Shown here: positions 58,001 through 64,000 of the stretch, one piece after another | Layout: each line of letters starts with the position of its first letter | Numbering within the stretch: position 1 is the first letter of the stretch | Assembly: GCA_038049695.1 (NCBI GenBank) | Contig: CP142457.1 | Location: forward strand, 24,814,501-24,878,500 | Reading direction: 5' to 3' | Source of the DNA: Cinnamomum chago | Taxonomy: Eukaryota; Streptophyta; Magnoliopsida; Laurales; Lauraceae | Length of the DNA stretch: 64,000 nt | Position numbers and translations under genes: made by a program | Notes under the pieces: model-generated | What the model was told of the DNA's origin: nothing | Seen by the model: the letters and a program-made list of their open reading frames with translations, nothing else | The model's database searches: none

Positions 58001-58231
58001 TCAAGGGATACCTGTTATACAAGGATAGAACACAAGATCAACAAAATATTGCAGAACGTCTGCTGCAACAAAATACCCTACAATGACACCCTGTATGAGC
58101 ATAATACATACACTCGCTTCACACTTCTGTTGCTCTTCCTCTGTAAGCAATACGCCCATGCCTTCAAGCAACTGTTTATCTAGCACATCAATGATGTCCT
58201 CTTGGGTGATCATAGCATGACCTTTCCTCAC
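25007..58231 (-). CDS. FTSHI4: FTSHI4-like FtsH family protein, 3' part (8 exons)
   Basis: Eight exons read on the minus strand: 58231-58112, 58011-57895, 52366-52190, 34135-34016, 33900-33826, 28251-28144, 26651-26571 and 25084-25007 (stop). Together they give 291 codons without an internal stop. The protein matches my memory of the C-terminal third of Arabidopsis EMB3144/FTSHI4 (family length about 850 aa): the end of the AAA module ([15 protein letters not shown]), then the peptidase-like domain with HEAGH and the GGRDDLEK segment, then a C-terminus ending APLHRC. FtsH/FTSHi proteins are membrane-bound AAA proteins of plastids. FTSHi members work in hetero-oligomeric complexes needed for chloroplast development and have been linked to the protein-import motor. 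All introns in the window are GT-AG and phase 0. The 5' exons (transit peptide, membrane segments, Walker A and B) were not found and presumably lie beyond position 64000. The assignment to FTSHI4 rather than another FTSHi is from memory of the family. Confidence 0.85.
25870..26160. mobile_element. possible MITE in FTSHI4-like intron 7
   Basis: GGCCTGTTTATTTGCAAGAG near 25878 and CCTTAGGGCCATCCAAACAC near 26135-26154 form loosely inverted ends (the right end reads GTGTTTGGATGGCCC on the minus strand). About 280 bases, AT-rich. No clean target duplication, so superfamily is not assigned. The rest of the intron (25085-26570) shows nothing else. Confidence 0.35.
26571..26651 (-). CDS. FTSHI4: FTSHI4-like gene, exon 7 in window
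   Basis: 27 codons beginning [14 protein letters not shown] and ending PFQINLDE. Acceptor CCCAG ends at 26652; donor GTACTT starts at 26570. Phase 0. Confidence 0.87.
26975..27400 (+). mobile_element. Ty1/copia 3' end relic in FTSHI4-like intron 6
   Basis: [15 protein letters not shown] at about 26980-27030 is the conserved end of copia RNase H; IYAPA and a GAGG-type polypurine stretch before TGTAGTGTTATGAG at about 27168-27175 mark the start of a 3' LTR. Only this end is present; heavily eroded. Confidence 0.6.
27395..27715. mobile_element. possible MITE in FTSHI4-like intron 6
   Basis: CATTGGCAATCAAACCCC near 27413 and a right end reading CAGGGCATGTTTGGTAATAGG on the minus strand (27696-27716). 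GATTCCTCACC occurs near both ends in opposite orientation. GGGCATGTTTGGTA-type ends suggest PIF/Harbinger relatives, but the target duplication is not clear. Confidence 0.4.
28144..28251 (-). CDS. FTSHI4: FTSHI4-like gene, exon 6 in window
   Basis: 36 codons beginning [16 protein letters not shown] and ending KSRITGL. Acceptor TGCAG ends at 28252 and donor GTATAA starts at 28143. A 5.6-kb intron with SINE and LINE relics separates it from exon 5. Confidence 0.87.
28252..29380. other. FTSHI4-like intron 5, right part without features
   Basis: No coding signal. TATATAAGC at about 29053-29061 followed by a leader-like stretch could be a degraded LTR, unproven. Confidence 0.3.
29381..29622 (+). 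mobile_element. tRNA-derived SINE
   Basis: The 5' part carries polymerase III promoter boxes: box A TAGCTTAGTTGGC at 29386-29398 and box B TGTTCGACACC at 29435-29445, spaced as in a tRNA. It is followed by about 160 bases of unrelated body and a poly-A tail at about 29608-29622. The family resembles plant Au-type SINEs by its GTGTTCGACACC core, from memory. It is not a tRNA gene: no cloverleaf 3' half. Flanks have only an imperfect AAGCTTTTTT / AACTTTTTGA candidate duplication. Confidence 0.8.
30427..30640. repeat. 107-bp tandem duplication in FTSHI4-like intron 5
   Basis: TTTCCAATTGATTTGTGGTG starts at 30427 and again at 30534; the two 107-base units differ at only two sites near their ends. 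A young local duplication. Confidence 0.92.
30790..31575 (+). mobile_element. RTE-type LINE reverse transcriptase relic
   Basis: Degraded reading of RTE RT: a KARSQMGF stretch, then [17 protein letters not shown] at about 31090-31140, a [15 protein letters not shown]-like stretch at 31405-31450 and EEVPRCMLL at about 31470-31495. Many stops and shifts. It has the same order as the better-preserved copy at 55608-56440, so both come from one family. The A-rich right side up to 31600 has no clear tail. Confidence 0.65.
32015..33260 (-). mobile_element. L1-type LINE relic, endonuclease part
   Basis: On the minus strand from about 33255: [33 protein letters not shown], then [58 protein letters not shown] (endonuclease domain), then [17 protein letters not shown] and the [12 protein letters not shown]-like stretch before the RT. 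The usual L1 start (SWNVRG-like) and the RT are missing. A few frame changes divide it (near 33030, 32670 and 32400). Both ends are cut, so it is a fragment rather than a simple 5' truncation. Confidence 0.82.
33261..33825. other. FTSHI4-like intron 5, left part without features
   Basis: AT-rich, no ORF or repeat end that I can support. Confidence 0.3.
33826..33900 (-). CDS. FTSHI4: FTSHI4-like gene, exon 5 in window
   Basis: 25 codons beginning [15 protein letters not shown] and ending RELTR. It lies 115 bp beyond exon 4. Acceptor TTAG ends at 33901; donor GTAAT starts at 33825. Phase 0. The product joins the helical C-terminal part of the peptidase-like domain. Confidence 0.87.
34016..34135 (-). 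CDS. FTSHI4: FTSHI4-like gene, exon 4 in window
   Basis: 40 codons beginning [16 protein letters not shown] and ending GELIKYK, which continues directly from DDLEKITK of the previous exon. Acceptor CAG at 34138-34136, donor GTATC from 34015. The upstream intron is the 18-kb one, so the joining is inferred from protein continuity and splice signals rather than proximity. Confidence 0.87.
34749..35032 (+). repeat. copia A 5' LTR
   Basis: Starts TGTGATGGCTG, ends TTCTACTAACA, immediately followed by the initiator-Met-type primer binding site TGGTATCAGAGA. 284 bases. The start is set by the TG nearest the first LTR-like sequence and is less certain than the end. Confidence 0.65.
35166..35781. 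mobile_element. hAT-like MITE with 8-bp target duplication
   Basis: Ends CGGTGTTAAGAAATTCGGTT and, inverted, CAGTGCTACAAAATTCGGTT. The flanking octamer CTTCCAAC is exact on both sides (35158-35165, 35782-35789). Many TTTCGG / CCGAAA motifs lie toward both ends. 616 bases, AT-rich centre, no ORF. Inserted in the leader of copia A. Confidence 0.88.
37397..37681 (-). repeat. copia B LTR, antisense
   Basis: Reading on the minus strand it starts TGTTAAATGGGTCAG and ends CTTCTTGCTTTGACA, 285 bases. Preceded (minus strand) by TTTTGAGGGGGGG, the polypurine tract. Confidence 0.85.
38086..38400 (+). mobile_element. TRIM (terminal-repeat retrotransposon in miniature), 315 bp
   Basis: Two identical 111-base terminal repeats (38086-38196, 38290-38400) starting TGTTGGGAAGTCCCACATCG and ending GGTTTATTACA. 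Between them: primer binding site TGGTATCAGAGTGGG at 38197 and a polypurine tract GTGAGGGGGAG just before the right repeat. No coding capacity, as usual for TRIMs. Identical repeats mean recent insertion. The flanks (GGGAG / TTGTT) do not match: the left one is copia B RNase H sequence, the right one starts the inverted copia B LTR. Confidence 0.93.
38402..38697 (+). repeat. copia B LTR, sense
   Basis: Inverted copy of the LTR at 37397-37681, differing at about five sites and one small length difference. Ends GCTTCGACA and is followed directly by TGGTATCAGAGC, the initiator-Met tRNA primer binding site (38698-38709). Confidence 0.88.
43944..45414. mobile_element. Pack-TIR element with captured PPR gene fragment
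   Basis: Inverted ends ACCCGTTTGGCAACTCTA (43944-43961) and its complement with one mismatch at 45397-45414. AT-rich sub-terminal blocks rich in TTAGAGCTTATTA-like motifs lie on both sides. The middle (about 44200-45110) is of a different, gene-like composition and contains the PPR fragment. Length 1.47 kb. No clean target duplication, so I cannot separate Mutator from hAT or another TIR superfamily. Confidence 0.65.
44676..45110 (+). pseudogene. PPR gene fragment (MEF22-like) captured in a TIR element
   Basis: Pentatricopeptide-repeat sequence of the E/DYW class is readable in pieces: [14 protein letters not shown] at about 44800-44840, then from 44879 [38 protein letters not shown] and [13 protein letters not shown]. 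The order (a repeat ending in WNAIIKGYS, the next with [12 protein letters not shown], then YAKCG) resembles N-terminal repeats of proteins like Arabidopsis At3g12770/MEF22, which act in mitochondrial RNA editing; that match is from memory. The frame shifts near 44770 and a stop (tga) falls at about 44875, just before MQQEG. The similarity ends near 45110, so only a few of the expected repeats are present. It lies between inverted terminal repeats at 43944 and 45414, so it looks like a captured, non-functional fragment. Confidence 0.75.
46210..46569 (-). repeat. 3' LTR of the non-autonomous element
   Basis: On the minus strand starts TGATGCAGAGCGACC and ends AGGGTCTACATCA. Partner at 48586-48946. 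Confidence 0.9.
46931..47386 (-). other. gag-like region of the non-autonomous LTR element
   Basis: A gag capsid-like stretch with [37 protein letters not shown] and [16 protein letters not shown], then a Glu/Pro-rich tail. The second half of the Retrotrans_gag-type fold is recognisable. Reads toward the 3' LTR; further open sequence continues to about 46567. Confidence 0.6.
48586..48946 (-). repeat. 5' LTR of the non-autonomous element
   Basis: On the minus strand starts TGATGCATAGCGACC and ends AGGGTCTGCATCA, followed two bases on by the initiator-Met-type primer binding site. Confidence 0.9.
49055..50280. other. gene-free stretch in the 18-kb intron
   Basis: AT-rich. 49505-49590 (CATCGGCCGAC, CGATACCGTCGTGG, CACGGTCATCG) looks like one end of a MITE with CG-rich ends, unpaired. 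Nothing else supported. Confidence 0.35.
50461..51416 (+). CDS. possible two-exon small ORF, 44 aa, unknown function
   Basis: I do not recognise this protein. An ATG at 50461 opens 70 coding bases up to a donor-like GTATCT at 50531. An acceptor-like AG at 50350-50351 of the following kilobase (51350-51351), preceded by a pyrimidine-rich stretch, leads back in frame to a stop at 51414-51416. The predicted 44-aa product begins [17 protein letters not shown] and ends GKSRVELR. It is Ser/Gly/Ala-rich with no membrane segment. A purine-rich GA tract just before the ATG (about 50370-50455) looks like a plant 5' leader. It sits inside the 18-kb intron of the FTSHI4-like gene on the opposite strand. 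It could equally be a non-coding transcript or chance splice signals; only the pattern supports it. Confidence 0.22.
51417..52189. other. gene-free end of the 18-kb intron
   Basis: Contains GT dinucleotide-rich sequence at 52061-52075 and sequence with repeated CGATATC/CGTAT-type words at 51770-51850 (TACATCGTATTGG, CTCGATTTGTATCGG) that suggests an old MITE. No gene. Confidence 0.35.
52190..52366 (-). CDS. FTSHI4: FTSHI4-like gene, exon 3 in window
   Basis: 59 codons beginning [12 protein letters not shown] and ending DDLEKITK. It contains the VAHGGRCAE block typical of FtsH peptidase domains and the GGRDDLEK segment, whose Asp corresponds to the third zinc ligand of active FtsH proteases. 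Acceptor CAG at 52369-52367; donor GTAAGT from 52189. An 18-kb intron follows. Confidence 0.88.
52455..52990. mobile_element. possible hAT-like MITE in FTSHI4-like intron 2
   Basis: Starts TAGGGTTGCAAACGAG near 52464 and ends near CCGTTTTTATAATCCT at 52957-52974, loosely inverted. GGGTCCGG / GACCCG motifs repeat inside. No clear 8-bp duplication, so a weak call. Confidence 0.35.
53057..54412. mobile_element. possible MITE split by an hAT-like MITE
   Basis: Left end AGGGCACGTTTGGTAAATAG, right end reading AGGGTACCGGTTTATC on the minus strand. The inside holds the same degenerate units seen at 43155-45910. It is interrupted by the element at 53396-53909. TTA / TAA flanks hint at PIF/Harbinger but do not match each other. 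Confidence 0.35.
53396..53909. mobile_element. hAT-like MITE with 8-bp target duplication
   Basis: Ends CTAGGAAGCACGGACAC and, inverted, CAAAGAAGCACGGACAT; flanking octamer CCCATGAC exact at 53388-53395 and 53910-53917. Sub-terminal GTGTCCGTGTC motifs repeat on both sides. A (TTA)n microsatellite lies inside at about 53785-53811. 514 bases, no ORF. Confidence 0.9.
54440..54880 (-). mobile_element. Ty1/copia 3' end relic
   Basis: On the minus strand the end of copia RNase H ([12 protein letters not shown], about 54785-54745) is followed by a polypurine tract TTTGGGGGTGGGGGG (54645-54631) and TGTTGTGTGGAGCG, the likely LTR start. The LTR end was not found. Confidence 0.5.
54881..55598. other. 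gene-free stretch in FTSHI4-like intron 2
   Basis: AT-rich, without repeat ends I can define. GGGGCCCACATGG-type words near 55440 are common in this genome's repeats. Confidence 0.3.
55608..56440 (-). mobile_element. RTE-type LINE, 5'-truncated, with 9-bp target duplication
   Basis: On the minus strand the LINE begins [19 protein letters not shown] at 56440 and stays open to about 55640, ending [12 protein letters not shown], then closes with a GGTTT-type simple tail (about 55632-55608). ATAGAGTTC flanks both sides (55599-55607 and 56441-56449). Recognisable parts are the RT motif region (FADG, where the family has FADD), [16 protein letters not shown] and the C-terminal [14 protein letters not shown]. 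The 5' truncation and short tail are typical of LINE insertion. The open frame extends upstream into host DNA by chance. It cannot move itself without the rest of RT and the endonuclease. Confidence 0.9.
56450..57339. other. gene-free stretch in FTSHI4-like intron 2
   Basis: 56680-56860 resembles antisense copia-end sequence (GTGTTTAGTGCACTCATG), too eroded to assign. Otherwise AT-rich. Confidence 0.3.
57340..57790 (+). mobile_element. gypsy (chromovirus-like) integrase C-terminal relic
   Basis: Readable pieces in order: a [12 protein letters not shown]-like stretch, [49 protein letters not shown]. This GDxVFLKVSPxKG...FIGPFxILExIG order is the end of gypsy integrase. No LTR or other domain nearby. 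Fossil with several breaks. Confidence 0.75.
57895..58011 (-). CDS. FTSHI4: FTSHI4-like gene, exon 2 in window (HEAGH motif)
   Basis: 39 codons running from [16 protein letters not shown] to FSQLLPGGK. It contains HEAGH, which fits the FtsH zinc motif HExxH. The acceptor CAG is at 58014-58012 and the donor GTAC at 57894. Phase 0 on both sides. It is followed by a 5.5-kb intron full of transposon relics. Confidence 0.88.
58112..58231 (-). CDS. FTSHI4: FTSHI4-like gene, exon 1 of 8 in window
   Basis: 40 codons beginning [13 protein letters not shown] and ending QQKCEAS. The acceptor CAG lies at 58234-58232 and the donor GTATGT at 58111-58106. The exon covers the end of the AAA module (the [15 protein letters not shown] helix) and the linker to the peptidase domain. 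It is separated by only 100 bp from the next exon, the shortest intron here. No upstream partner exon was found between 58232 and 64000. Confidence 0.88.
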
Positions 58232-59531
58232 CTGAAATCAGCAAAAACTTGTTTGTACTTCTACCTTAAAATATAACAGAAATGAGCCGTCCCTATCAAA
58301 CTCTCAAGTGAATCAGACCTATCATCATGGAATATCTGAGACTAGTATTTCACAATCTGCATCCTTATGTATAAATATAATAAGTAAACAGAAAAATTAT
58401 TTTATGATTTAGGAATTCAATCACAAATTTACCGCTCAATGAGAGTTCTCACGTGAATAAATTGTTAAAACTTGCAGCATGTTCATGTTCATGTTCATAT
58501 TTTTTTTTTTTTTGAATGGTGAAACAATTTCATGAATTACAAAGCAGTGTATCAGAAGCAAGCTCATGTAAAAGTATAGCAATTCAAAAACCACGGGACA
58601 TAAGTGAACTGAAGGAAACATATTTATCTTTCCATTGTCACATACAAATTGGATCTTGAAGCTAAAGCAGCCCAAAGCATAGTTGACCACCCATTTAGAG
58701 ATTTCAATGAGCCCAGCTAGGGCAAGCTTCACTTTGCTCACCTCGTTCAAATTGTCAAGAGCAAGCTTGGCTCAAGCTCTTATCTAGCTTAACAGCTTGA
58801 GATCAAACTCGGCTCAGAAGCATTTAATCAAGCTTGAGCCAATTCGGCACAGATAAAATAGAAGCCGAGCATAGGTTGGCTCGAGCTAGACAAATTTCAA
58901 AAATTAAAGAATCGAACTTAAACTTGAGCCCTGAGCTATGATATTGATGCAAGGGCTTTGTGTGTGCGTGTGTGTATTGTGACTAGAAAAAAGAATGTGA
59001 TTTTCTAGTTGACAATATGCATATATGGCCAACAAGGGTGCAGTTGAGGATAAGTTTTTCTATGCAGGTTGATGGCCCACCAAGAAGATGAAGGCCGAAG
59101 AGGACATGGATGTAGTAAGGATAGATCTAAAGAAGTACAATGGAGAAATGGAGAAATAGAATTCATGGACAAATCTCTATCAGAGGATTTGGGTCCATGG
59201 AGAAATAGAATTCATGTAGCCTACAACAATCTAATTGGGAAAAGGCTTTGATAATGATGGTGATATGAAGAAGTTTGAGCCGACTGAGCAGGGCCTTGCT
59301 CAAGCTCAAATCATTTTAGAAATGTGGCAAAAATAGGATCAGCTTAAGCTTAGCCAAGCCAGGTTGAGCCAGAAAAGCTCATGAGCTAGCTCAACTCATA
59401 GACAACTCTATAGCCATCTCCAAACTTCCAGCCACATTAGCATAGACAAGCATCAGGTGTATTGCAAGACGGCGACTAATTGAGCGAGAGAATAGGCAGA
59501 ACTTATCAGGCTGGCCCTCCTTAACGCATAC
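58232..59531. other. intronic or upstream DNA with GAGCT-rich repeat
   Basis: Right of the first FTSHI4-like exon in the window. A (CATGTT)n-like tract lies at 58478-58500. 58690-58950 and 59260-59410 share words such as CAAGCTTGG, GAGCTCG-like and GCTCAAGCTC in opposite orientations, which suggests one MITE (about 58690-59410) split by other sequence. The middle contains a partial repeat GGAGAAATAGAATTCATG (59145-59165, 59200-59217). No FTSHI4 exon found. Confidence 0.35.
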
Positions 59532-59690
59532 ATTTTTTTAGCAGCCAAATAATAAATCCCAATGTTCACAGGAATCACAGGGTGGTAGCTATGGATAGAA
59601 CACCCGCTCCCACACTCCTCGTTATCAATCCCTGGGTGGGTAGGTTTCCTTACTCTCCCTTGGCCACTAGGCCAACTTGGCAAAAAAAAA
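59532..59690 (-). mobile_element. possible degraded tRNA-derived SINE
   Basis: On the minus strand TTGGCCTAGTGGCCAAGG (about 59678-59661) resembles polymerase III box A, and GGGATTGATAAC (about 59635-59624) a degraded box B. A short A-run ends it at 59538-59532. Both boxes deviate and no duplication is seen. Confidence 0.35.
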
Positions 59691-59773
59691 AAAAAAAAAG
59701 AAAAGAAAGCCCAATGCTCACAATATTTAATACTCTTTGTTCCAACAATAAGCCTTAAAAATATGCTCCACAC

Positions 59774-59826
59774 AAAAAAACAAAAAAAAAAAAAAAGAAA
59801 AAAGAAAAAGAAAAAGAAAAAAAGAT
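59774..59826. repeat. A-rich simple repeat
   Basis: A-runs interrupted by single C or G bases (AAAAAGAAAA). Simple sequence only. Confidence 0.85.
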
Positions 59827-62035
59827 TGGCAACATAACCTCATAAGCATATGTTCAAGCACATCAAAAGGATAATGGCATGGAAAACAAAATAAAAACCA
59901 CACTAGCATGTTTTGGAAGCGAATGGGATCATATATATTAAACATCTCGCGTTTGATTTTCTAGATCACGGGAACTAAAAGTAAATAGCCAGAGACTTGA
60001 GTCCTAAAGCTCCCACAATCAACGGCATAATTTACCTACAGAAGAAAGGGCTAATACTGCACCCATGTGTAAGACTTGTGAACGGCAAAAAGAAGAAAAG
60101 AACTACTGAGTCATATCCAACAATGTAGATATACAATACGTGCTAATTCCTCTTTAAAGGTAGCCAAACACTATCTAATTAGTGACAGTCATGTGCCACA
60201 TCTTTTGTTGGGTAAGCAACACATCGGTCCATCATATGCCATGTCCTTTCTTGTCTCCTTAATCATCCTGCTTCATTTAATTTCTCGCCAGACCCCGAAA
60301 CCCAGATTGCCCGCATCCCAAATTCGAGGTGCGAACTAGAGTCAATCCATATAGAGATTTGTTAAAATGACATTTCGCAGTGGGTTTTTTATTTTTAGAT
60401 AATGTCATCCACACAAGAATATCTATCACTTGATAACCAAATATCTAATAATTCAACCATTCACCGCTAGCATATTCTTGAACTCTAAAAACAGGGTAAA
60501 TTTTCTAGAAAATTTTTGCCTGAGTCTCCTATGTATTTTGGATCCTAGAAAATTACCTCGGGTGTAAAATTAATGCACATGTTAAATAAGACACTTCATA
60601 TATCACCCTAGTGCCCCTTAGAACTCCAATATCAACATTCCATATCATCACAACACAGCACTTTTATGATCCATTCAGTAATAACAAATCTTAATAACAG
60701 TCTGAAATCGTCCAAAAAATAAATCAATGGTGAAACTTAGTGATGTCATAAACTTTAGAGACCTAGTGATCATAAAGTTAGCATTATCAAAATATCTATC
60801 AACAAGCCCATTGATAGTGTAATGTATAGAAAAACTGATTGGGCCCTATCTCCATAAGTTTGGATGATAACCAACAATCTCAATCTCCATAAGTTTGGAT
60901 GATAACCAACAATACACAAAATAAATCTATTTACAAGTAAATTGGTAAAGTCCAACTCTTCCAAAAGAATTGTCAACAAAAGAACATTTAATTACGTTCA
61001 TACCCAGTGAATATAAAAAATCCAACTATCCTCTCCAAAAAAAACTTCATCTACTTGGTCACTCAGAGGAGATGGCTAACACTCCAATTGTTTGCCTCGC
61101 CATCCATGTCAGTATCTTCATTCACTCTCGTTCCTTCATCTGGAACGTAGGTTCCAAGGAATGGGGTGAGTTACAAGAACTCGGTAAATAGAATAATCAA
61201 ATTTCAATGCATATCCAATTTAACCCATTTAAAATCAATATAACAATAAGATTCTATGACAATGAACAAATGGTAATCGAATGGATTATCTAGTCTCAAT
61301 AAAATTAATGGGAATAAAAGATGAATTAAGAACGATTAACAAAATTAGACATCGATTAAACAAATATGTAGAAAAAGGAAATTGTAGGATAAATATACAA
61401 TGAATCCCAAGTGTAAACTAATGAGATCAATATAGTTGGACACAACGAATTTAAGAAGCAATACTATACCATTACAACACTAGCTCGAGTGTTTTCTCCA
61501 TCCGAGAAAGGTCCCTAGAATCCCATGAGAAACAAGTCGCTACTCACGTGCATGCAGTGAAAAATTCCCTCCACCGGGTCATTATAGTGACACATGAGGA
61601 ATATATCTCATCATATCACTATTAATGATTGTGACAGACGAGGAAAATATCTCATCATGCCACTATTAGTCATTTTGACATAAGGAAACTATGATGCAAG
61701 GATTCTTCGAAATGGGCAACGTATCGTGTTGTATCTGATACTTCACTTTTTATATGTAAATGTCCTTGCCGTGTCTATGGCGTATCCTAGCCATATCTAT
61801 GTCGTATCTAGGCATCATAGTAAGGAAAACATCTCATCATTTCATTATTAGCCATGGCGAAGCCTGAGTAAAACATTTCATCATGTTTACCACAACATAG
61901 GAGTCCTTAATTGTGTTGGCTTTGGGGCTGCCTTGTGGTGTTGATACAATTAAGACGTAAGAGATAATGAATTTGAGTTACAAGTACATCTAACAATTCA
62001 TGGGTCTGTTGGCCAATATGATCGCATTGAGAACA
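59827..62035. other. gene-free stretch, no features recognised
   Basis: AT-rich DNA. A 34-base segment (CTCCATAAGTTTGGATGATA and on) is repeated at 60848-60875 and 60887-60914. I looked for the next upstream FTSHI4 exon on the minus strand and did not find it. Confidence 0.4.
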
Positions 62036-64000
62036 ATTCCATCAATTTCTATCAATTTCACAATTGTAACTCATAATCAATTTTATGAGTAGAGACATGC
62101 TGATGGATGAAGTGAAAATCAATCTAAATATTCTTCGTCCTTTCATAAAAAACTGGATTGTTTGCGATTCTGGTAGCACTGGTATTGTCCCCATGAAGAG
62201 GTGTAGAACTACCAACAAGGATACCTAATTCACAAAGAAGACGGTGTAGCCGGATGATTTCAGCACTAGCGGATGATATCGCTCAATATTCTACCCCAGC
62301 AAAAGACTTTGATACGGTGGTTTGCCTTTTGCACTTCCAAGAAATCAAAGATTTCCCAAGAAACATGCATCAGCCAGTGGTAGATCTCTGAGAATTTGGG
62401 CAGCTAGCCTAGTCAGCATCCGCATAAGTTGATAAGTGTAGAGAAGTACCAGAAGGGTAGAAGAGACCATGGTAAAAAGTGCCTTTAACATAGCGGAGTA
62501 TGAACAAAGCAGCAACAAGGTAAGATTTGTGGGGATTGTTAACAAACTGGCTACGCGTATGAACCGCATGAGAAATATCAAGCCGAGTCATAGTTAAGTA
62601 GAGCAAACTCCTAACAATCTGCCGGAAAACGGAGGGATCATCCAAGGGAGTCCATCATTCGTACTGATTTTGGTGTTCAATTCCATGGGCGTATCAAAAA
62701 TGTGAGCATCATCAAGCCTTGCCGAAGTGATCAAATCTTTAGCGTACTTATGTTGATAGACCCTAATGCTTGATTTGTTACGAATAAACTCAAGCCCAAG
62801 AAAGTAGGTGAGAAGACTCATCGTGTTTGAGATCCGTAATGCCGACAATATCATTGCCACGGATAATCATATCATCAACATAAACTAAAAGAAATGTGTA
62901 GCGCTTCAGTGTCCATCTAAGAAATAGGGAGCCATCAGAATGACTCTGACGAAATCCAGCTTGAATAAACTGCTGCCCGAAATCTATCAAACCAACCACT
63001 TGGAGCCTGCTTAAGTCCATAAAGAGATTTCTGCAACTTACAAACATACTTTGGAGGACAATCATATCCCGGAGGTGGCTTTAAGTAAATAGTCTCTCGC
63101 AAGTCCCCATGAAGAAATGCATTTTTGACATCCATTTTCCACAGAGGCTAGTTGCGGGTTGCAACTACACAAAGAAAGGTACGAACAGTGGTCATTTTAG
63201 CCACCGGTGCAAAGGTATCCTCATAGTCAATTCCATATTCCTAGTTATAATCCTATGCAACCAAGACTCCCATCAGAGTGAACTTTTACGGAATAGATCC
63301 ATTTACTGCCAATCACAGATGCTCCTTCAGGGGCTGGTACCAAGTCCCATGTTTTGTTTACTTCAAGAGCGAGCAATTCCTCATTCATAGCATCTTGCCA
63401 GTATGCGATCTTTGAGGCCTATGAATGAGGTGGGTATAGGAGCACTATCCTAAGAAGTGAAAAGAGTAGGAAATCCATATATGTAACGAGCAACTGAAGG
63501 ACGACTAGAGCGTCACAAAGGTATGATACTAACAGAAGAAGCATTAATACCTGAAGGTGCAGTAGGCGGCACTGAGAGGGTCAGGAAAAGGAGGCACCAC
63601 AGGAGGAACTGTGTTACACCAAACATAGACTTTGGTAGATGGAGAAGCATACTCAAGGAATAGTGGCAAATAGGACACAACAATAGGATGACTATCCAAA
63701 CGCAAAGAAAAGAAATGAATATGTTCCAAGAAGATCACATTACGAGATATTTGCATGCGTTTGTCGAACTGATCATAGCACAAAAACCCCTTGTGTTCAT
63801 TATTGTAGCCAAGAAAGATGCATTTGGCAACCTGTGGTGATAACTTAGTGCGCACGGTAGATAGAAGATGAACAAAACACAAGCAACCAAAAACACGTAA
63901 GTGACAGCATGAAGGGGCATGACCAAAGAGAGCTTCAGAAGGAGTAGGCTTTCCTAGAACGGAACTAGGAAGACGATTGATAAGATACACCGCAATTTGT
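62036..64000 (-). mobile_element. Ty1/copia pol relic, truncated by the window edge
   Basis: On the minus strand from the right edge: integrase end (INRLPSSVLGKPTPSEALFG, then VFGCLCFVHL and CIFLGYNNEHKGF, 63990-63700), RT ([45 protein letters not shown], about 63135-62870), then YFLGLEFI, RLDISHAVHTRSQFV, and RNase H end (SASAEIIRLHRLLCELG, about 62290-62230) to about 62036. No 3' LTR was recognised. The element runs on beyond 64000. Fossil with multiple breaks. Confidence 0.85.

Noticed and set aside
58232-64000. Upstream exons of the FTSHI4-like gene in the right end of the window
   Set aside because: I scanned the minus strand for AAA-module sequence preceding [10 protein letters not shown] and found only repeats and copia; the exons are likely outside the window.

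Overview
The window is nuclear DNA of a flowering plant with a large, transposon-rich genome. The evidence is GT-AG introns, Tat and Athila gypsy elements, copia elements, a TRIM, a tRNA-derived SINE, several hAT-type MITEs and one recognisable chloroplast-targeted host gene. The species cannot be named from the sequence. I recognise one host gene with confidence: the 3' third of an FTSHI4-like (EMB3144-like) FtsH family gene on the minus strand. It has eight in-frame exons between 58231 and 25007, and its 5' exons were not found and probably lie beyond the right edge. Those 291 codons are spread over 33.2 kb, because transposons fill the introns; one intron is 18 kb.

Layout. 1-15945: a Tat-lineage Ty3/gypsy element whose 5' LTR runs off the left edge and whose 3' LTR is complete. 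It has gag, protease, RT, two RNase H domains and integrase, then a 58-bp tandem array and an antisense ORF. That ORF is split by a 5'-truncated Athila element (about 7541-14104). 15946-25006: gene-free DNA with an hAT-like MITE (exact 8-bp target duplication), a degraded hAT transposase, a perfect 135-bp tandem duplication and a perfect 21-nt-arm hairpin.

25007-58231: the FTSHI4-like gene. Its 5.6-kb intron (28252-33825) holds a SINE, a 107-bp tandem duplication and RTE and L1 LINE relics. Its 18-kb intron (34136-52189) holds a nested stack: copia A, inside it a probable Tekay/Del-type solo LTR, inside that a rearranged copia B with a 5-bp target duplication, and inside that a TRIM. The same intron also has a TIR element carrying a PPR gene fragment, an hAT-like MITE split by a gag-bearing LTR element, and a possible two-exon mini-gene on the opposite strand. 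The 5.5-kb intron (52367-57894) holds another hAT-like MITE, a copia end, a 5'-truncated RTE LINE with a 9-bp target duplication, and a gypsy integrase relic.

58232-64000: intron or upstream DNA with a possible SINE, GAGC-rich repeat and a copia relic running off the right edge. The exons of the FTSHI4-like gene are open and correctly bordered, so the gene looks functional despite the load. LTR divergence of roughly 2-4% suggests much of the insertion is young on a geological scale.
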